A stretch of DNA of 64,000 bases from Thermoplasmata archaeon (GTDB lineage Archaea > Thermoplasmatota > Thermoplasmata > Lutacidiplasmatales > UBA184): contig DAHUYN010000001.1 in assembly GCA_027315165.1 (NCBI GenBank), positions 186,001 to 250,000 of the forward strand, read 5' to 3'. This document shows positions 17,105 to 26,462 of the stretch, one piece after another. The notes below the pieces were generated by a model. The model was not told where the DNA came from. It made no database searches and was given only the letters and a program-made list of their open reading frames with translations. The first letter of the stretch is position 1, and each line of letters begins with the position of its first letter. The translations under genes were made by a program, and so were the position numbers.

Positions 17105-17512
17105 CTAGCGCTCGAGGAGGTCCCCGCCCTCGCGACCCGCCTTGCGTCGTTCCCGGGACCGCTCCGCGTGGCCTCGCGCCGTCTGTCGCAGCGCGGGAAG
17201 CCTCTCGGCGTGGAGCTTGTGCAGCTCCTGCAGTCCCAGCGTGAGGGCGAGGGTGAGCGCCCCGTCCTCACTCGACGCCCAGCCGTCCTCGACGATCTCC
17301 TGCAGCTTGGCCCGCAGCGAGACCGGCACCTCGATCGCGCCCGGCCCCGGGGCCCGACCGGGCGCTAGTAGCGCCCGCACCGCGTCGGACCGACTCAGGT
17401 TTCCGTGCGCGACCCGCCAGGCGTCGAGGCGCTCCGATTCCTCTTCCGTCAGTCGGACGCCGAGGAATCGGTCCGCCCTCGATTCAGACCGGGGGGTTCG
17501 CACGATGTTCAA
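17105..17512 (-). CDS. Ribbon-helix-helix (CopG-like) protein
   Basis: This is a 135-residue protein whose residues ~14-50 (DRFLGVRLTEEESERLDAWR, then NLSRSDAVRALL) fit a ribbon-helix-helix DNA-binding fold of the CopG/Arc type. The C-terminal ~70 residues are helical and strongly basic (RQTARGHAERSRERRKAGRE). The start is TTG at 17512 or possibly the GTG three codons later. Just upstream is an AT-rich promoter with two 9-base direct repeats, a typical layout for RHH autoregulation. No toxin partner is adjacent, so a plain transcription factor is more likely than an antitoxin. Confidence 0.7.
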   Translation of the reverse strand: MNIVRTPRSESRADRFLGVRLTEEESERLDAWRVAHGNLSRSDAVRALLAPGRAPGPGAIEVPVSLRAKLQEIVEDGWASSEDGALTLALTLGLQELHKLHAERLPALRQTARGHAERSRERRKAGREGGDLLER

Positions 17513-17516
17513 CAGA

Positions 17517-17536
17517 ATTTAACAAATATTTAACAA
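17517..17536 (-). promoter_or_regulatory. AT-rich promoter/operator of the RHH gene
   Basis: ATTTAACAA occurs twice on the plus strand, at 17517-17525 and 17528-17536, 11 bases apart, so on the same helix face. On the minus strand this reads TTGTTAAAT twice and contains a good TATA box just before the RHH start. RHH dimers typically bind such tandem half-sites, so autorepression is likely. Confidence 0.5.
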
Positions 17537-17544
17537 CTTCTGCA

Positions 17545-17566
17545 TTTCGTTAAACGACCGGGGGCA
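17545..17566 (+). repeat. 22-base direct repeat, copy 1
   Basis: TTTCGTTAAACGACCGGGGGCA is repeated with one mismatch (T/G at the seventh base) at 19088-19109. The two copies bracket the toroid gene and its flanking non-coding DNA. Weaker similarity continues for about 20 bases beyond the core. Confidence 0.6.
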
Positions 17567-17968
17567 AGGTGTCTCCAAACCCAGCCCGCCTGATCCGGGA
17601 CGCGGGGCGAGCGCCCGTGCAGTGCTGAGTCCACTCAGTGTCCAGCCGAGTAGCGGGCCCGCGAAGGGCAATGGAGCGTCCAGGCCCCCCGGGCCGAACG
17701 ACGGGGCCGTCCTGTCGCATGGTCTCCCCGCGATTCGACTGCAACATCGCCGTCGTCGCGAGGGGAGAGGCAGGTAGAATCCGGCAGGGTCGACTTTCGG
17801 AGGCACCCTCGGTGCACGTCCGTGTTTCGTCAGGGCGCCAGGGATCGATCGAAGGTGAGCGGTCGCTCAGGTTACCCGGCCGCTTCTCGCGCTCCGGAAC
17901 GCAGAATCGTGCGCGCCGAAATGCACGTGGGGATCCACCACGAGGACGATCCGACGGGGCCGGTCGTT
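17567..17968. other. Non-coding stretch, no gene recognised
   Basis: About 400 bases between the RHH promoter and the end of the toroid gene. Short frames exist on both strands but show no family resemblance, no start context and low-complexity Arg/Pro/Ser composition. No tRNA or clear RNA fold was recognised. Confidence 0.5.
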
Positions 17969-18952
17969 CTACCCGATCCGTGAGAGCACCGTGAGCGCGC
18001 GCAGGGTGATCATCTTGCTGGGACGCCCTTCCACCTCGAACGTCAGCGGCGCCGGCCGCTTCTCGGGATGTCTCGCGTACCACGCGGCGCTTTCCGGATC
18101 GGGGTCCGGTTGGGCCGCATCCAGGTTCCACGTTCCGTCCGGCCGCTGCTTCTTGCGCAGGAGGTCGAGCGCAAAGCCGAGTCGGCGGTCCTGGCCGTAT
18201 CCGAGCGCCGTTAGACAGTCCAGCCCGACCAGGAGGTCGTAGTAGTAGTGCACGGGCCAGTGGAACCGGTACCAGGGATCGTACCGTTCCCCCTGCACGT
18301 GGAGCTCGTGCTCGAGATAGTACTCCGCGCTCCGCTCGACGCACGCCTGCATCGACGCGGTCCACTTGGATCTCGGATAGGCGGCGAACGCGCCCAGCCC
18401 CTCCCACGCATCGAGCGTCCGGCTCGGGGCCGGCCCGGCGGTGGAGAATCGGCACGTCCAGCCGCCCTTCGGATGAGCGGTCTGGACGATCCATTCGAGC
18501 GTCTTTCGGACCCTTCGGTCGTCCTCGAACCCGAGGCGAATGAGCCCGCGCGCCATGTTCGCCGTGTAGCAGTGGTGGCCCTTGCCCTTGCCGAAGCCAC
18601 CGACACCGCCCCCTTCGAGGGGCGACTTTGCCATCCAGTACTCGCTCGATCGATCGACCTCGGGGATGGCGCGCGTCGCCCCGAGGTCCGCCAGCGCGAG
18701 CATGTTCCAGTGGGTCCCCACGAATCGCGGCTCCAGCCATCCTCGGTCCCGAGCCCACCACCCGAGGGGGTCCCGGCGGGCCAGCACTTCCGCTGCCCAC
18801 CCGAACTTCGGAATGCTGGCCTTCGCCTCGCGGACCTCGGAGTCGGTCTCCTTCCTCCTGAGCAGCTGGGTCAGGGCGAGGTACCGGATCGACGGTTGGT
18901 CCTTCTCGAGCAGCCAATCGATCGCCTTGCTACCGGGCAACAGAACCCCCAC
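17969..18952 (-). CDS. Squalene-cyclase/prenyltransferase-like alpha/alpha-toroid protein
   Basis: This 327-residue protein is built of repeated helix pairs with toroid-type motifs: KGGGWTCRFSTAG-like and QRPDGTWNLDAAQPDPDP, plus GLIRLGF...VRKTLEWIVQTAHPKGGW. These are the QW-like repeats of terpene cyclases and related protein families. It lacks a clear DXDD or DXXD catalytic acid and is half the length of squalene-hopene cyclase, so it is probably not a cyclase. The gene uses less extreme GC-ending codons than its neighbours and is bracketed by a 22-base direct repeat, both hints of transfer. Confidence 0.75.
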   Translation of the reverse strand: MGVLLPGSKAIDWLLEKDQPSIRYLALTQLLRRKETDSEVREAKASIPKFGWAAEVLARRDPLGWWARDRGWLEPRFVGTHWNMLALADLGATRAIPEVDRSSEYWMAKSPLEGGGVGGFGKGKGHHCYTANMARGLIRLGFEDDRRVRKTLEWIVQTAHPKGGWTCRFSTAGPAPSRTLDAWEGLGAFAAYPRSKWTASMQACVERSAEYYLEHELHVQGERYDPWYRFHWPVHYYYDLLVGLDCLTALGYGQDRRLGFALDLLRKKQRPDGTWNLDAAQPDPDPESAAWYARHPEKRPAPLTFEVEGRPSKMITLRALTVLSRIG

Positions 18953-19251
18953 GCGCGCGGCTCTTCAAGAACTCTGCGCGGGAGTTGCGGCCCGACGCGA
19001 GGTGAAGGCGCCCGACCGACGTCGCGGCGGCGTCGGTGTTCGTGGCGGATCACCAGGTACCGGGGTTGGAGACGCCGTGCCCCCCCCTTTCGTGAAACGA
19101 CCGGGGGCACCCCCGTCACCAACCCGAGACACCTCGCTCACGCCTCCCGTGCAGCGGCTCTTCTCGGAATCGACCCTCCCTCGGGGACTCCCAAGTGGAG
19201 ACCCCTCGTCTTGTACGCTCGGGTCATGAGAGGGCGAGGCGTGAGGCTTCG
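18953..19251. other. Intergenic stretch between toroid and membrane-protein genes
   Basis: About 300 bases upstream of two divergent genes. It contains the second copy of the 22-base direct repeat (19088-19109), and nothing else was recognised. No convincing TATA box was found. Confidence 0.4.
19088..19109 (+). repeat. 22-base direct repeat, copy 2
   Basis: TTTCGTGAAACGACCGGGGGCA matches 17545-17566 at 21 of 22 positions in direct orientation, 1543 bases apart. This copy lies 136 bases upstream of the toroid gene start, so it could be regulatory as well as a boundary. Confidence 0.6.
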
Positions 19252-20175
19252 ATGACTCCGGGCCGAGATGCCGCCCGACCCCACGGACCACGTCTCCTCG
19301 GGATCGGTGTCGCCGTCGAGGTGGTCGGCGTCGCCCTGCTCGTCTGGCAGGAGCAGAACATCTTCACCATCAATGGCGCGATCACGCTACCGGCGTGGGG
19401 CGCGATGCTCTTCGGCGTCGTGCTCGTGGCTCGTGGCTACGCCGATCTCCTTCGAAGCACCCGCCCCGACGCTCGGCGCCTCGCGGCGATCGCGGGGGCC
19501 GCGACCGGAGCGGTCGTACTCGCGGTCTCCCTGACCTGGCAGCTCGCCGCGGGCCTGACCCCGTCCGGTGACCTCAATCTCGAAGTGTACGCCGCCTTCG
19601 CCCTGTTCTTCGTCGGCGCCGCGGGCGTGACGACCGGAGTGGGCGCGCTCGCCCGGTGGGGAGCCGCCGGCGAGGCGGGGGTCGCGCCGAGCTCGCCCAA
19701 GCCTGCGGCCGCACGGACCGTCGGCCTGATTCCTTCGGTGTCGGTCCTGGCGGCGGGGGTCGCGTTTCTCTCGTACGCCGGACTCGCCGCCGGAGGGCTC
19801 GACGTTCGGGCCGCCGAGGTCAACTCGCTCTACCAGCTCGTCGCGCTCGAGCTGTGCGCGGGCGGGGCGTGGTTGCTCCTCTCGGGCGCGAGCGGCCTCT
19901 TCCTCCTCGTCCCCGACGCCCGCCTTCGGGAGGCCCGGCGCGTGGCAGACGTCGCCGGGGCGCTGCTCCTCGTCGCGGGGGCGGTCACGTGGTGGCGGAC
20001 CGCGCCCCTCGTCTATGCGCTCGGCGAGATCCTCCTCGGCGGATTCCTGCTTTCCGGCACCGGCCTCTTCCTGGCGACCCGGACGGGGCTCGCTCGGCAG
20101 GTGGGTCGAAGGAGCGCAGACCCTGACCTACCGCCCGGACCTCGAACGGGTTCCGACGGCCCCCGTGAATGGTGA
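19252..20175 (+). CDS. Multi-pass membrane protein, unknown
   Basis: This 307-residue protein has about eight hydrophobic segments; the first is LGIGVAVEVVGVALLVW and the last LVYALGEILLGGFLLSGTGL. It ends in a hydrophilic Pro/Gly-rich tail. The ATG at 19252 follows TGAGGCTTCG; an in-frame ATG at 19195 would add 19 polar residues and is less likely. No enzyme or transporter motif is recognised. It stands alone, with long non-coding DNA on both sides. Confidence 0.65.
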   Translation: MTPGRDAARPHGPRLLGIGVAVEVVGVALLVWQEQNIFTINGAITLPAWGAMLFGVVLVARGYADLLRSTRPDARRLAAIAGAATGAVVLAVSLTWQLAAGLTPSGDLNLEVYAAFALFFVGAAGVTTGVGALARWGAAGEAGVAPSSPKPAAARTVGLIPSVSVLAAGVAFLSYAGLAAGGLDVRAAEVNSLYQLVALELCAGGAWLLLSGASGLFLLVPDARLREARRVADVAGALLLVAGAVTWWRTAPLVYALGEILLGGFLLSGTGLFLATRTGLARQVGRRSADPDLPPGPRTGSDGPREW

Positions 20176-20648
20176 CCGGCCCGACGTTCCCGCCCCCCGC
20201 CCACCGAGAGCGGTTCCGTCGTTCGAGGTACCACGACCGCCGGGGCCGAGGCGGGCCGAACGATGGACGCCTCAAGAGCCGCGAAAGCGACGACGACGTT
20301 CCGGACGCGAGGACCCGAGGGCCAGGGCCGGACGGACGTCCGAGCCAGAGGGTCGCGACGGCGGCACGGACCGCGGCCTCCCGCATCTCCGAGGGCGGCG
20401 ACCGGGCGTTTCCCCGGGAGGTCCCCCCCGACGGTCACCCTCCGCGGGAGACCATCGGCTCCGCGTGTTGCCCGTTGCCGAACGCGGAGCCCGAGAGGTC
20501 GCGCCCGGACGGCGATCCTCGAGAGCGCCGAAACCGACCCTGCGAGACCACCGGCTCCTAGGCGACAAGCGCTCTCGGCGCCCGCTGTCCGACGACGTGT
20601 GCGGCTCGCCGATGGAGGCCGGCTCGGGCGTCTCGCTCTCCCGTGTGA
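20176..20648. other. Non-coding stretch upstream of the pst operon
   Basis: Nearly 480 bases with only Arg/Pro-rich chance frames on both strands and no recognisable protein or RNA gene. It leads into an abrupt AT-rich segment that carries the pst promoter. Confidence 0.5.
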
Positions 20649-20697
20649 GACTATGACTCTAGTACGAAACAATAGTCATATGGAAGTAACTATAGTC
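20649..20697 (+). promoter_or_regulatory. Operator-like cluster upstream of pstS
   Basis: A sharp AT-rich island carries repeated half-sites: GACTAT at 20649-20654 and ATAGTC at 20672-20677 and 20692-20697, the last two exactly 20 bases apart. TATGACT (20652-20658) and AGTCATA (20674-20680) form an inverted repeat, and ACTATAGT (20689-20696) is a perfect palindrome. It lies directly upstream of the pst TATA box, a natural place for a phosphate-responsive activator or repressor. Confidence 0.5.
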
Positions 20698-20710
20698 TAA
20701 AGCCAGACTC

Positions 20711-20717
20711 TATTTAT
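20711..20717 (+). promoter_or_regulatory. TATA box for pstSCAB-phoU
   Basis: TATTTAT lies just after the half-site cluster. Transcription from about 20740 would give a long leader of roughly 165 bases. A strong ribosome-binding site AAGGAGG (20889-20895) then precedes the pstS ATG by 11 bases, unlike the leaderless genes elsewhere in the window. Confidence 0.45.
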
Positions 20718-20906
20718 CCCTCGCCCGGCTCGCACCGCCGAGACGGATGATGCGGCGAGCCGAGCGACCCGGGCGTACCCGCGCAACACGGGCCGGACCG
20801 GGACCCTGGACCCGCTGCGATTCCGCCCTCGCCTCCGCGCGCCAGACGGCGTCGTCGGCGGCCCATCACGCGCCTTGAAACGAAACCGAAGGAGGAACGA
20901 AACGGA

Positions 20907-22151
20907 ATGAGTGCAAGTCCGAACACGACGAACGACAGCCTGAGCGCGCCCCGTGCGCGCTCCGCGCGACGCAGGAGCATGGGCCTCGTGGCCGCCATCG
21001 CCATCGCGGTCGTCCTGCTGCTCGTGGGGCTCGGCGGCGGCTACGCGCTGGGCAACTACCTCGGGTCGAGGTCGTCCAACTCGAGCAGCACGTCGGGATC
21101 GACGAGCTACACGATCTCGGAGACCGGGTCGAGCCTGATCTACCCGCTGATGCAGCTCTGGGGACCGAACTTCACGAAGCTCTACCCGAACGTCCAGGTC
21201 TCCCCGCAGTCGACGGGGAGCGGCACGGGGATCTCGAGCGCCGAGTCCGGGACCGTCGACATCGGCGGGACCGACGCCTACCTGCTCCCCTCGACCGCCG
21301 CCAACTACAGCCTGATCAACGTCCCGGTGGCGATCTCCTCGCAGTTGGTCTACTACAACCTCCCCGGGATCAGCGCGCACATCAACCTCAACGGGACGGT
21401 GCTCGCGATGATCTACTCCGGGAAGATCACGAACTGGAACGACCCGATGATCCAGGCGGCGAACCCGAGCGTCTCGCTCCCGAACCTCGCGATCGTCCCG
21501 ATCCACCGGCAGGACGGAAGCGGTGACACGTTCATGTTCACGTCGATGTGTTACATGTCGTGGTCCGGCTGGACCTACGGCTACGGGACCAGCGTGACGT
21601 GGCTCTCGAGCTCCCCCTCGGCGAGCGGGAACGCGGGCATGGTGACGACCCTCTCGCACACGACCGGTGGGATCGCCTACATCGGGATCAGCTACGAGTC
21701 CGAGGCCGCCTCGTCCGGACTCACCTACGCCGCGCTGGGCACGCAGGCCGCGAACCTGAACGGCACCAACCCCGCCAACTACGCGCTGCCGACCACCGCC
21801 AACATCAGCGCGGACGCCTCGCTCGGCCTCGCGAACCTGGCGCCGGGGAGCGTCGCGGTGAGCCTGATCCTCGGGGGCGTCCCGGGCGCGACCAACCTCC
21901 AGCTCGGCAAGGGCGGAACGATGCCCGCGGCCGGAACGACGCCGTACCCCGACACGAACCTCGAGTACACGCTGATCAAGACGAACCCCTCGGACGCCTC
22001 GAAGCAGAAGTGGGTCGTCGCGTTCCTCGAGTGGGCGCTGGCGTACGGGAACAGCGCGACGTACATGAACCAGGTACACTTCCTGCCCCTGACGCCGGCC
22101 GTGGTCGGCTATGACATGCAGGCGCTGCAGGCCGTGACGGTGAGCGCGTAG
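20907..22151 (+). CDS. pstS: Phosphate ABC transporter, substrate-binding protein
   Basis: This 414-residue extracytoplasmic phosphate-binding protein has a cytoplasmic basic N-terminus, a membrane anchor at about 25-50 (LVAAIAIAVVLLLVGLGGGYALG), a Ser-rich linker, and the PstS fold. Signatures are SETGSSLIYPLMQLWGPNF, SPQSTGSGTGISS, DIGGTDAYL and the phosphate loop HRQDGSGDTFMFT. Lacking a lipobox, it is held by the N-terminal transmembrane helix. It is the first gene of the operon, with a strong Shine-Dalgarno sequence. Confidence 0.95.
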   Translation: MSASPNTTNDSLSAPRARSARRRSMGLVAAIAIAVVLLLVGLGGGYALGNYLGSRSSNSSSTSGSTSYTISETGSSLIYPLMQLWGPNFTKLYPNVQVSPQSTGSGTGISSAESGTVDIGGTDAYLLPSTAANYSLINVPVAISSQLVYYNLPGISAHINLNGTVLAMIYSGKITNWNDPMIQAANPSVSLPNLAIVPIHRQDGSGDTFMFTSMCYMSWSGWTYGYGTSVTWLSSSPSASGNAGMVTTLSHTTGGIAYIGISYESEAASSGLTYAALGTQAANLNGTNPANYALPTTANISADASLGLANLAPGSVAVSLILGGVPGATNLQLGKGGTMPAAGTTPYPDTNLEYTLIKTNPSDASKQKWVVAFLEWALAYGNSATYMNQVHFLPLTPAVVGYDMQALQAVTVSA

Positions 22152-22202
22152 TCGAGAGGACAGAACGAGAGGACCAACCCACTCCGGGAAGCAGGGAATC
22201 GG

Positions 22203-23207
22203 ATGGCCACGGCTGACCCGGCGCTCGCCGCCTCCCCGCCTGCTTCCCCTACCCCGCCCGCCTGGGACCGGTACAAGCTCCTCACCTGGCTCGGCTCGCC
22301 GCTCGCCCTGATCCCCCTCCTGGCGCTCCTCGCCGTCGCGCTCGCCATCGTTTCCTCGGGCGACCTCACGCTGCTCCTGCGGGGCGACTTCTGGTCGTTG
22401 ACCTTCAACTGGAACCCGCTCTATCCGGACCAGGCCGCCTGGGCGTTCCCGCTGTACCTGCTCGGCACCGCGATCACCGCCGGCCTCGCGCTCCTCTTCG
22501 CGACCCTCCTGAGCCTCGCCCTCGCCATCTCGCTCACGGCCTACCTCCCCGGCTGGCTCGGCCGCTCCTTGGCGACCCTCACGAACCTGCTCGCCGGGAT
22601 CCCGAGCGTCGTCTACGGGATCTGGGGCTACGTCGTGCTGGCCCCCTACTTCGGGCTCACGCTGCAGCCGACCCTGCGCTCCTACCTCGCGTGGCTCCCG
22701 TTCTTCGGCGGCCCGGCCGCGGCGGCCGCGCCGGGCACCGGGGTCCTGCTCGCCGTCCTCATCCTCACGGTGATGATCGTCCCGTTGACGACGGCGATCA
22801 TCCGGGACTCCCTCGCGAACGTCCCCTCCGCCGTCCTCGAGGCGAGCCTCGCGCTCGGCGCCACACAGTGGGAGACGATGCGCCGGGTCCGCCTGCGGGT
22901 GGCGCGCCGTGGCGTCATGGGCGCGGTGTTCCTCGGCTTCGGTCGCGCGGTCGGGGAGAGCGTCGCCGTCGCGATGGTCGTCGGCGGTCAGACCCAGATC
23001 CCCCCGAGCATCTACTCGGGGACGACGACGGTCTCCGCCTTCCTTCTCTACCAGCAGGACTCGGCCTTCCAGTACGCGGCGCTGCTCCACGCGCTCGTCG
23101 ACTTCGCGCTCGTCCTCCTGCTGATCACGCTCTTTTTCAACTTCCTCGCCCAGCGCGCCACGGGCGAGCGCGGGGCCGTCGGCCAGACCAGCGCCGCGGG
23201 GCTCTGA
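22203..23207 (+). CDS. pstC: Phosphate ABC transporter permease PstC
   Basis: This 334-residue permease has about six membrane helices: [15 protein letters not shown], the EAA-type cytoplasmic loop [17 protein letters not shown], and [16 protein letters not shown]. These are typical of PstC. It lies 51 bases after pstS and its stop overlaps the pstA start (TGATG). Confidence 0.93.
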   Translation: MATADPALAASPPASPTPPAWDRYKLLTWLGSPLALIPLLALLAVALAIVSSGDLTLLLRGDFWSLTFNWNPLYPDQAAWAFPLYLLGTAITAGLALLFATLLSLALAISLTAYLPGWLGRSLATLTNLLAGIPSVVYGIWGYVVLAPYFGLTLQPTLRSYLAWLPFFGGPAAAAAPGTGVLLAVLILTVMIVPLTTAIIRDSLANVPSAVLEASLALGATQWETMRRVRLRVARRGVMGAVFLGFGRAVGESVAVAMVVGGQTQIPPSIYSGTTTVSAFLLYQQDSAFQYAALLHALVDFALVLLLITLFFNFLAQRATGERGAVGQTSAAGL

Positions 23208-24115
23208 TGGCGGCGGCGACCCCCTCGAACCCCGCCTCCGACCTCTTGGGCCCGGCGGACGGACGCCTCCGCTACCGTCTCTGGGTCGACCGGGTCGTGC
23301 GATGGGGGCTGCCCCTCACCTTCCTGCTCGTGCTCGTCCCGCTGTTCGACCTGCTCTACTGGGTCTCGGCGAAGGCGCTCCCGACGTTCACGTGGGCGAC
23401 GATCTCGACGAACCCGGTCGGCTTCGGAGGAGGCCTGTGGGCGCCGATCACCGGGACCTTCCTCCTGATCACGATCGCGACGGCGATCTCGGGGGGCCTC
23501 GGGATCCTCGCCGGCATGTACACCGCGGAGTTCGCCCCGCCGCCCGTGGCCCGGCTCGCCCGGCTGGCCGGGAACCTGCTCGCGGGGGTCCCGGCGATCG
23601 TCGTCGGATACTTCGGCTACTTCCTCCTGGTCCTCTACACCCACTGGGGCTTCACGACGCTCGCCGGCGCGATCACGCTGAGCGTGTTCATGCTCCCCTA
23701 CGTCTACCGGGTCTGCGACCTCTCGTTCTCGAGCGTCCCCCGGGACCAGCGCGAGGCCGCGCTCGCCGCGGGCGCGACCCCACGCCAGTACCTTCTCCGG
23801 GTGGCGTTCCCCATCGCCTTCCCCTCGGTGCTCACCGGCGTCTTCCTCGCGATGGCGATCGGGCTCGGGGAGACGGCGCCGCTCGTCCTCACCGCGGGCT
23901 GGTCGAACTCGCCCTCGACGGGCCTGTTGAGCACCACGAGCTATCTCACGGGCGTCGTCTACCAGAACTATCAATTCCCCGACACGCTCGGGCACCTCGT
24001 GACGCTCGCCTTCCAGGCCGCGTTCCTGCTCGTCGTCATCGTCCTCGTGCTGAACATCCTCGTCCAGGTCATCGCGGGCCGGTACCGGCGCCGGCTGCAG
24101 GGGCTGTTCTCGTGA
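23207..24115 (+). CDS. pstA: Phosphate ABC transporter permease PstA
   Basis: This 302-residue permease paired with PstC starts at the ATG overlapping the pstC TGA. Family features are [19 protein letters not shown], the EAA loop [21 protein letters not shown] and [18 protein letters not shown]. The GTG start of pstB overlaps its stop. Confidence 0.93.
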   Translation: MAAATPSNPASDLLGPADGRLRYRLWVDRVVRWGLPLTFLLVLVPLFDLLYWVSAKALPTFTWATISTNPVGFGGGLWAPITGTFLLITIATAISGGLGILAGMYTAEFAPPPVARLARLAGNLLAGVPAIVVGYFGYFLLVLYTHWGFTTLAGAITLSVFMLPYVYRVCDLSFSSVPRDQREAALAAGATPRQYLLRVAFPIAFPSVLTGVFLAMAIGLGETAPLVLTAGWSNSPSTGLLSTTSYLTGVVYQNYQFPDTLGHLVTLAFQAAFLLVVIVLVLNILVQVIAGRYRRRLQGLFS

Positions 24116-24960
24116 GCGACGCGCCCGAGCCCCCTCCGACACCCACCCCGACCGACCCGGCCGCGGGCGCGCCGCCGTCGGCGACGCTCCGCGAGGCGCC
24201 GGTCCCGCACCCGGTGCTCCTCGCCGTGAGGCACCTCTTCGTCCGGGCGCCCAAGCGCGTCCTCCTCGACGACATCTCCCTCGAGCTCAACGACCGCGAG
24301 GTGACGGCGATCATCGGGCCGAGCGGCTGCGGCAAGACGACGTTCATCCGGACCCTGAACCGGATGGTCGAGGTCTCGCCCGGCCTCCGGGTCGAGGGCT
24401 CGGTCCGCTACAAGGGCCAGGAGATCTACGGCGCGGGGATCGACCCGGTCCAGGTCCGACGGCGGATCGGCATGGTCTTCCAGCGGCCCATCGTCTTCCC
24501 GATGTCGATCTACGAGAACGTCGCCTTCGGGCTCCGCCTCGAGGGGACCGACGAGGACGAGGTCGAGGCGACGGTCGAGCGCTCGCTCAAGCGCGCCGGC
24601 CTCTGGCGCGAGGTCGGCGACAGCCTCGAGGCGCCGGCGCTCCAGCTCTCGGGGGGCCAGCAGCAGCGCCTGTGCATCGCGCGGGCCCTCGCCACCGGTC
24701 CGCGGGTGCTCTTGATGGACGAGCCGACGGCGAGCCTGGACCCGGTCGGCACGCAGAAGATCGAGGACCTCCTCTTCGAGCTGAAGCACGAGTACTCCGT
24801 CGTGATCGTCACGCACAACATGCAGCAGGCGGCGCGCGTCGCCGACCGGACCGCGTTCTTCTACGGCGGGAAGCTCGTCGAGGTCGACGAGACGGCCCGA
24901 CTGTTCGAGACGCCCCGGGAGCGCCTGACCGAGCAGTACATCACGGGAAGGTTCGGATGA
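24112..24960 (+). CDS. pstB: Phosphate ABC transporter ATPase PstB
   Basis: This 282-residue ABC ATPase that powers PstCA starts with GTG at 24112 within the pstA stop. A Pro-rich ~35-residue N-terminal extension precedes the fold. It has Walker A GPSGCGKT, the Q-loop [11 protein letters not shown], signature [15 protein letters not shown], Walker [13 protein letters not shown] and the H-loop [16 protein letters not shown] and the ending QYITGRFG are PstB-specific. Confidence 0.96.
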   Translation: MSDAPEPPPTPTPTDPAAGAPPSATLREAPVPHPVLLAVRHLFVRAPKRVLLDDISLELNDREVTAIIGPSGCGKTTFIRTLNRMVEVSPGLRVEGSVRYKGQEIYGAGIDPVQVRRRIGMVFQRPIVFPMSIYENVAFGLRLEGTDEDEVEATVERSLKRAGLWREVGDSLEAPALQLSGGQQQRLCIARALATGPRVLLMDEPTASLDPVGTQKIEDLLFELKHEYSVVIVTHNMQQAARVADRTAFFYGGKLVEVDETARLFETPRERLTEQYITGRFG

Positions 24961-25622
24961 CGCCACCGGAGCAGCGGAGGGACCTCGCGGAGAGCCTCGA
25001 GCGCCTCGCCGAGTCGATGGGCTCGATGTTCGAGCTGAGCCACCTCGCGCTCGAGGGCGCGCTCCGGGCGCTCGCGGGCGAGAACGGAGGCTCTGCGGAA
25101 GCGGTCCTCACGCTCGACCGGGAGCTCTACGGGCTCAAGGCCCAGGTCGTCATGGGGTGCGTCGAGCTCCTCGCGCTGCAGGCCCCGGTCGCGAGGGACC
25201 TGCGCGTCGTCACGGGGGACCTCGAGATCGCGAGCGACCTCGATCGCGTCGGGCGCTACTCGAAGGACATCGTCGAGGCCGTCCACGCGCTCCCCGCCGG
25301 CGAGCCGAACGCCTTCTCGGCGCTCCCCGCGCTGCGGGAGATGGGGACGCTCACCGAGCGGATGCTGACCACCGTCAGCGAGGCCTACCTCCACGGGGAC
25401 GCCGAGGCGGTCCGGCACATCGAGGAGGCGGACAACTCCGTCGACGCGCTCCACGAGCAGATCTTCCACGAGCTGGTCGCGCGGATCTCCGACAAGCGCC
25501 TCGCGGCGGGGACCGGCGCGTCGCTGATCCTCGTCAACCGCTACCTCGAGCGGCTCGCCGACCACGCGGTGAACATCGGCGGACACGTCGAGTACATGGT
25601 CACCGGCGTCCGGCCCCGGTAG
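24957..25622 (+). CDS. phoU: Phosphate uptake regulator PhoU
   Basis: This 221-residue all-helical protein has two PhoU three-helix repeats. The conserved metal-binding segments are [20 protein letters not shown] and [19 protein letters not shown]. PhoU couples Pst activity to phosphate signalling. ATGA overlap with pstB makes it the last gene of the operon. It overlaps the convergent HTH/ferritin-like gene by 23 bases. Confidence 0.94.
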   Translation: MTPPEQRRDLAESLERLAESMGSMFELSHLALEGALRALAGENGGSAEAVLTLDRELYGLKAQVVMGCVELLALQAPVARDLRVVTGDLEIASDLDRVGRYSKDIVEAVHALPAGEPNAFSALPALREMGTLTERMLTTVSEAYLHGDAEAVRHIEEADNSVDALHEQIFHELVARISDKRLAAGTGASLILVNRYLERLADHAVNIGGHVEYMVTGVRPR

Positions 25623-26427
25623 TGACCGATCGCCCCCGGGGGAGCGCGCCCGCCGGCCCCGCCTCGTCCCGAAAGCCCGTGGCGAGCAGCGAGCGGAGCA
25701 GTTCGGCGTGCTTTCGCTCGTCGGCCTCCATGCTCGCGATGAGGATCGCCATCGTCCCCTGGAGAGGACGCGTCGCGGGCGTGTCGGCCTGGCTCTCGGC
25801 CCGTCGCTCGCTCTCGATGAGCCCCTCGATCTCCCGTCGCGTGACCCCCGAGGCGAACGCGTTCGCGACGCCGCGGTCGATGTAGGGCGCGAGGGACGCG
25901 ACGATCTCGGCGTGCCGCAGGCTGTCCGAGGCAATCTGCCGCAGGATCGAGCGGGTGAGCTCGTCGCGCGCCCGCTGCGCGAGGCGCATGCACTGGGCGA
26001 CGGCGACCTGCTCGGCCTTCACGCGGCGCCGCAGCCATCGCGCGAGGGCCCGGAGCTCGGCCGAGGGGACGCGGTCCCTCGTCCCGACCGGAAGGTCGGA
26101 CCGCGGGTCCCGCTCGACGGGGAGCTCGGCGAGCGACGCCGCGCCCTCGAGGACGACCCGGGTCGCCTCGTGGCCGTTCTCGACCGCCTCGATGAGCTGC
26201 TCGATGGTGCGGCGCGCGATCGCACGGGCCCGCTCGTTCGTCGCATAGGCGACGAACCCCTGCTCGACGCGCTGGCCCGAGAGGTACTGGGAGACCGCCG
26301 ACGGCGCGACGCCGAGGAGGCTCGCGACCCGCCGCGCCGAGAGGCCGAGGGCCTCGACGCCCTCGCGGGCCGCGAGCGCCTGCACGAGATGGACCCAGGC
26401 GACCGACCCCGTGCGGCGGCGCGTCAT
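25600..26427 (-). CDS. HTH regulator fused to a ferritin-like domain
   Basis: This 275-residue protein has a helix-turn-helix at about 29-52 (LSARRVASLLGVAPSAVSQY) and a C-terminal ~130-residue four-helix domain. Ferritin-like metal ligands are visible: Glu139 in helix 1, His172 in helix 2 with Ser169 where Glu is usual, acidic residues Glu199/Glu201/Glu205 in helix 3, and Glu237-x-x-His240 in helix 4. A metal- or oxygen-sensing repressor is the simplest reading. It is divergent from a ZIP metal transporter with a palindrome in the shared gap, and convergent with phoU. Regulation of pst is a weaker alternative. Confidence 0.7.
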   Translation of the reverse strand: MTRRRTGSVAWVHLVQALAAREGVEALGLSARRVASLLGVAPSAVSQYLSGQRVEQGFVAYATNERARAIARRTIEQLIEAVENGHEATRVVLEGAASLAELPVERDPRSDLPVGTRDRVPSAELRALARWLRRRVKAEQVAVAQCMRLAQRARDELTRSILRQIASDSLRHAEIVASLAPYIDRGVANAFASGVTRREIEGLIESERRAESQADTPATRPLQGTMAILIASMEADERKHAELLRSLLATGFRDEAGPAGALPRGRSVTTGAGRR

Positions 26428-26462
26428 GGACCGGCCGTGAAGCCCTCCCCGAGGCGCGTATA

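Noticed and set aside
17105-17512. RHH protein as the antitoxin of a toxin-antitoxin pair
   Set aside because: No toxin-like gene is adjacent on the same strand, so the TA reading has no support.
20013-20672. Possible minus-strand gene in the gap before pst
   Set aside because: Arg/Pro/Ala-rich with no domain; overlaps the membrane-protein gene; starts inside the operator region.
20697-23090. 797-codon minus-strand frame across pstS and pstC
   Set aside because: Antisense shadow; pstS and pstC are unmistakable on the plus strand.
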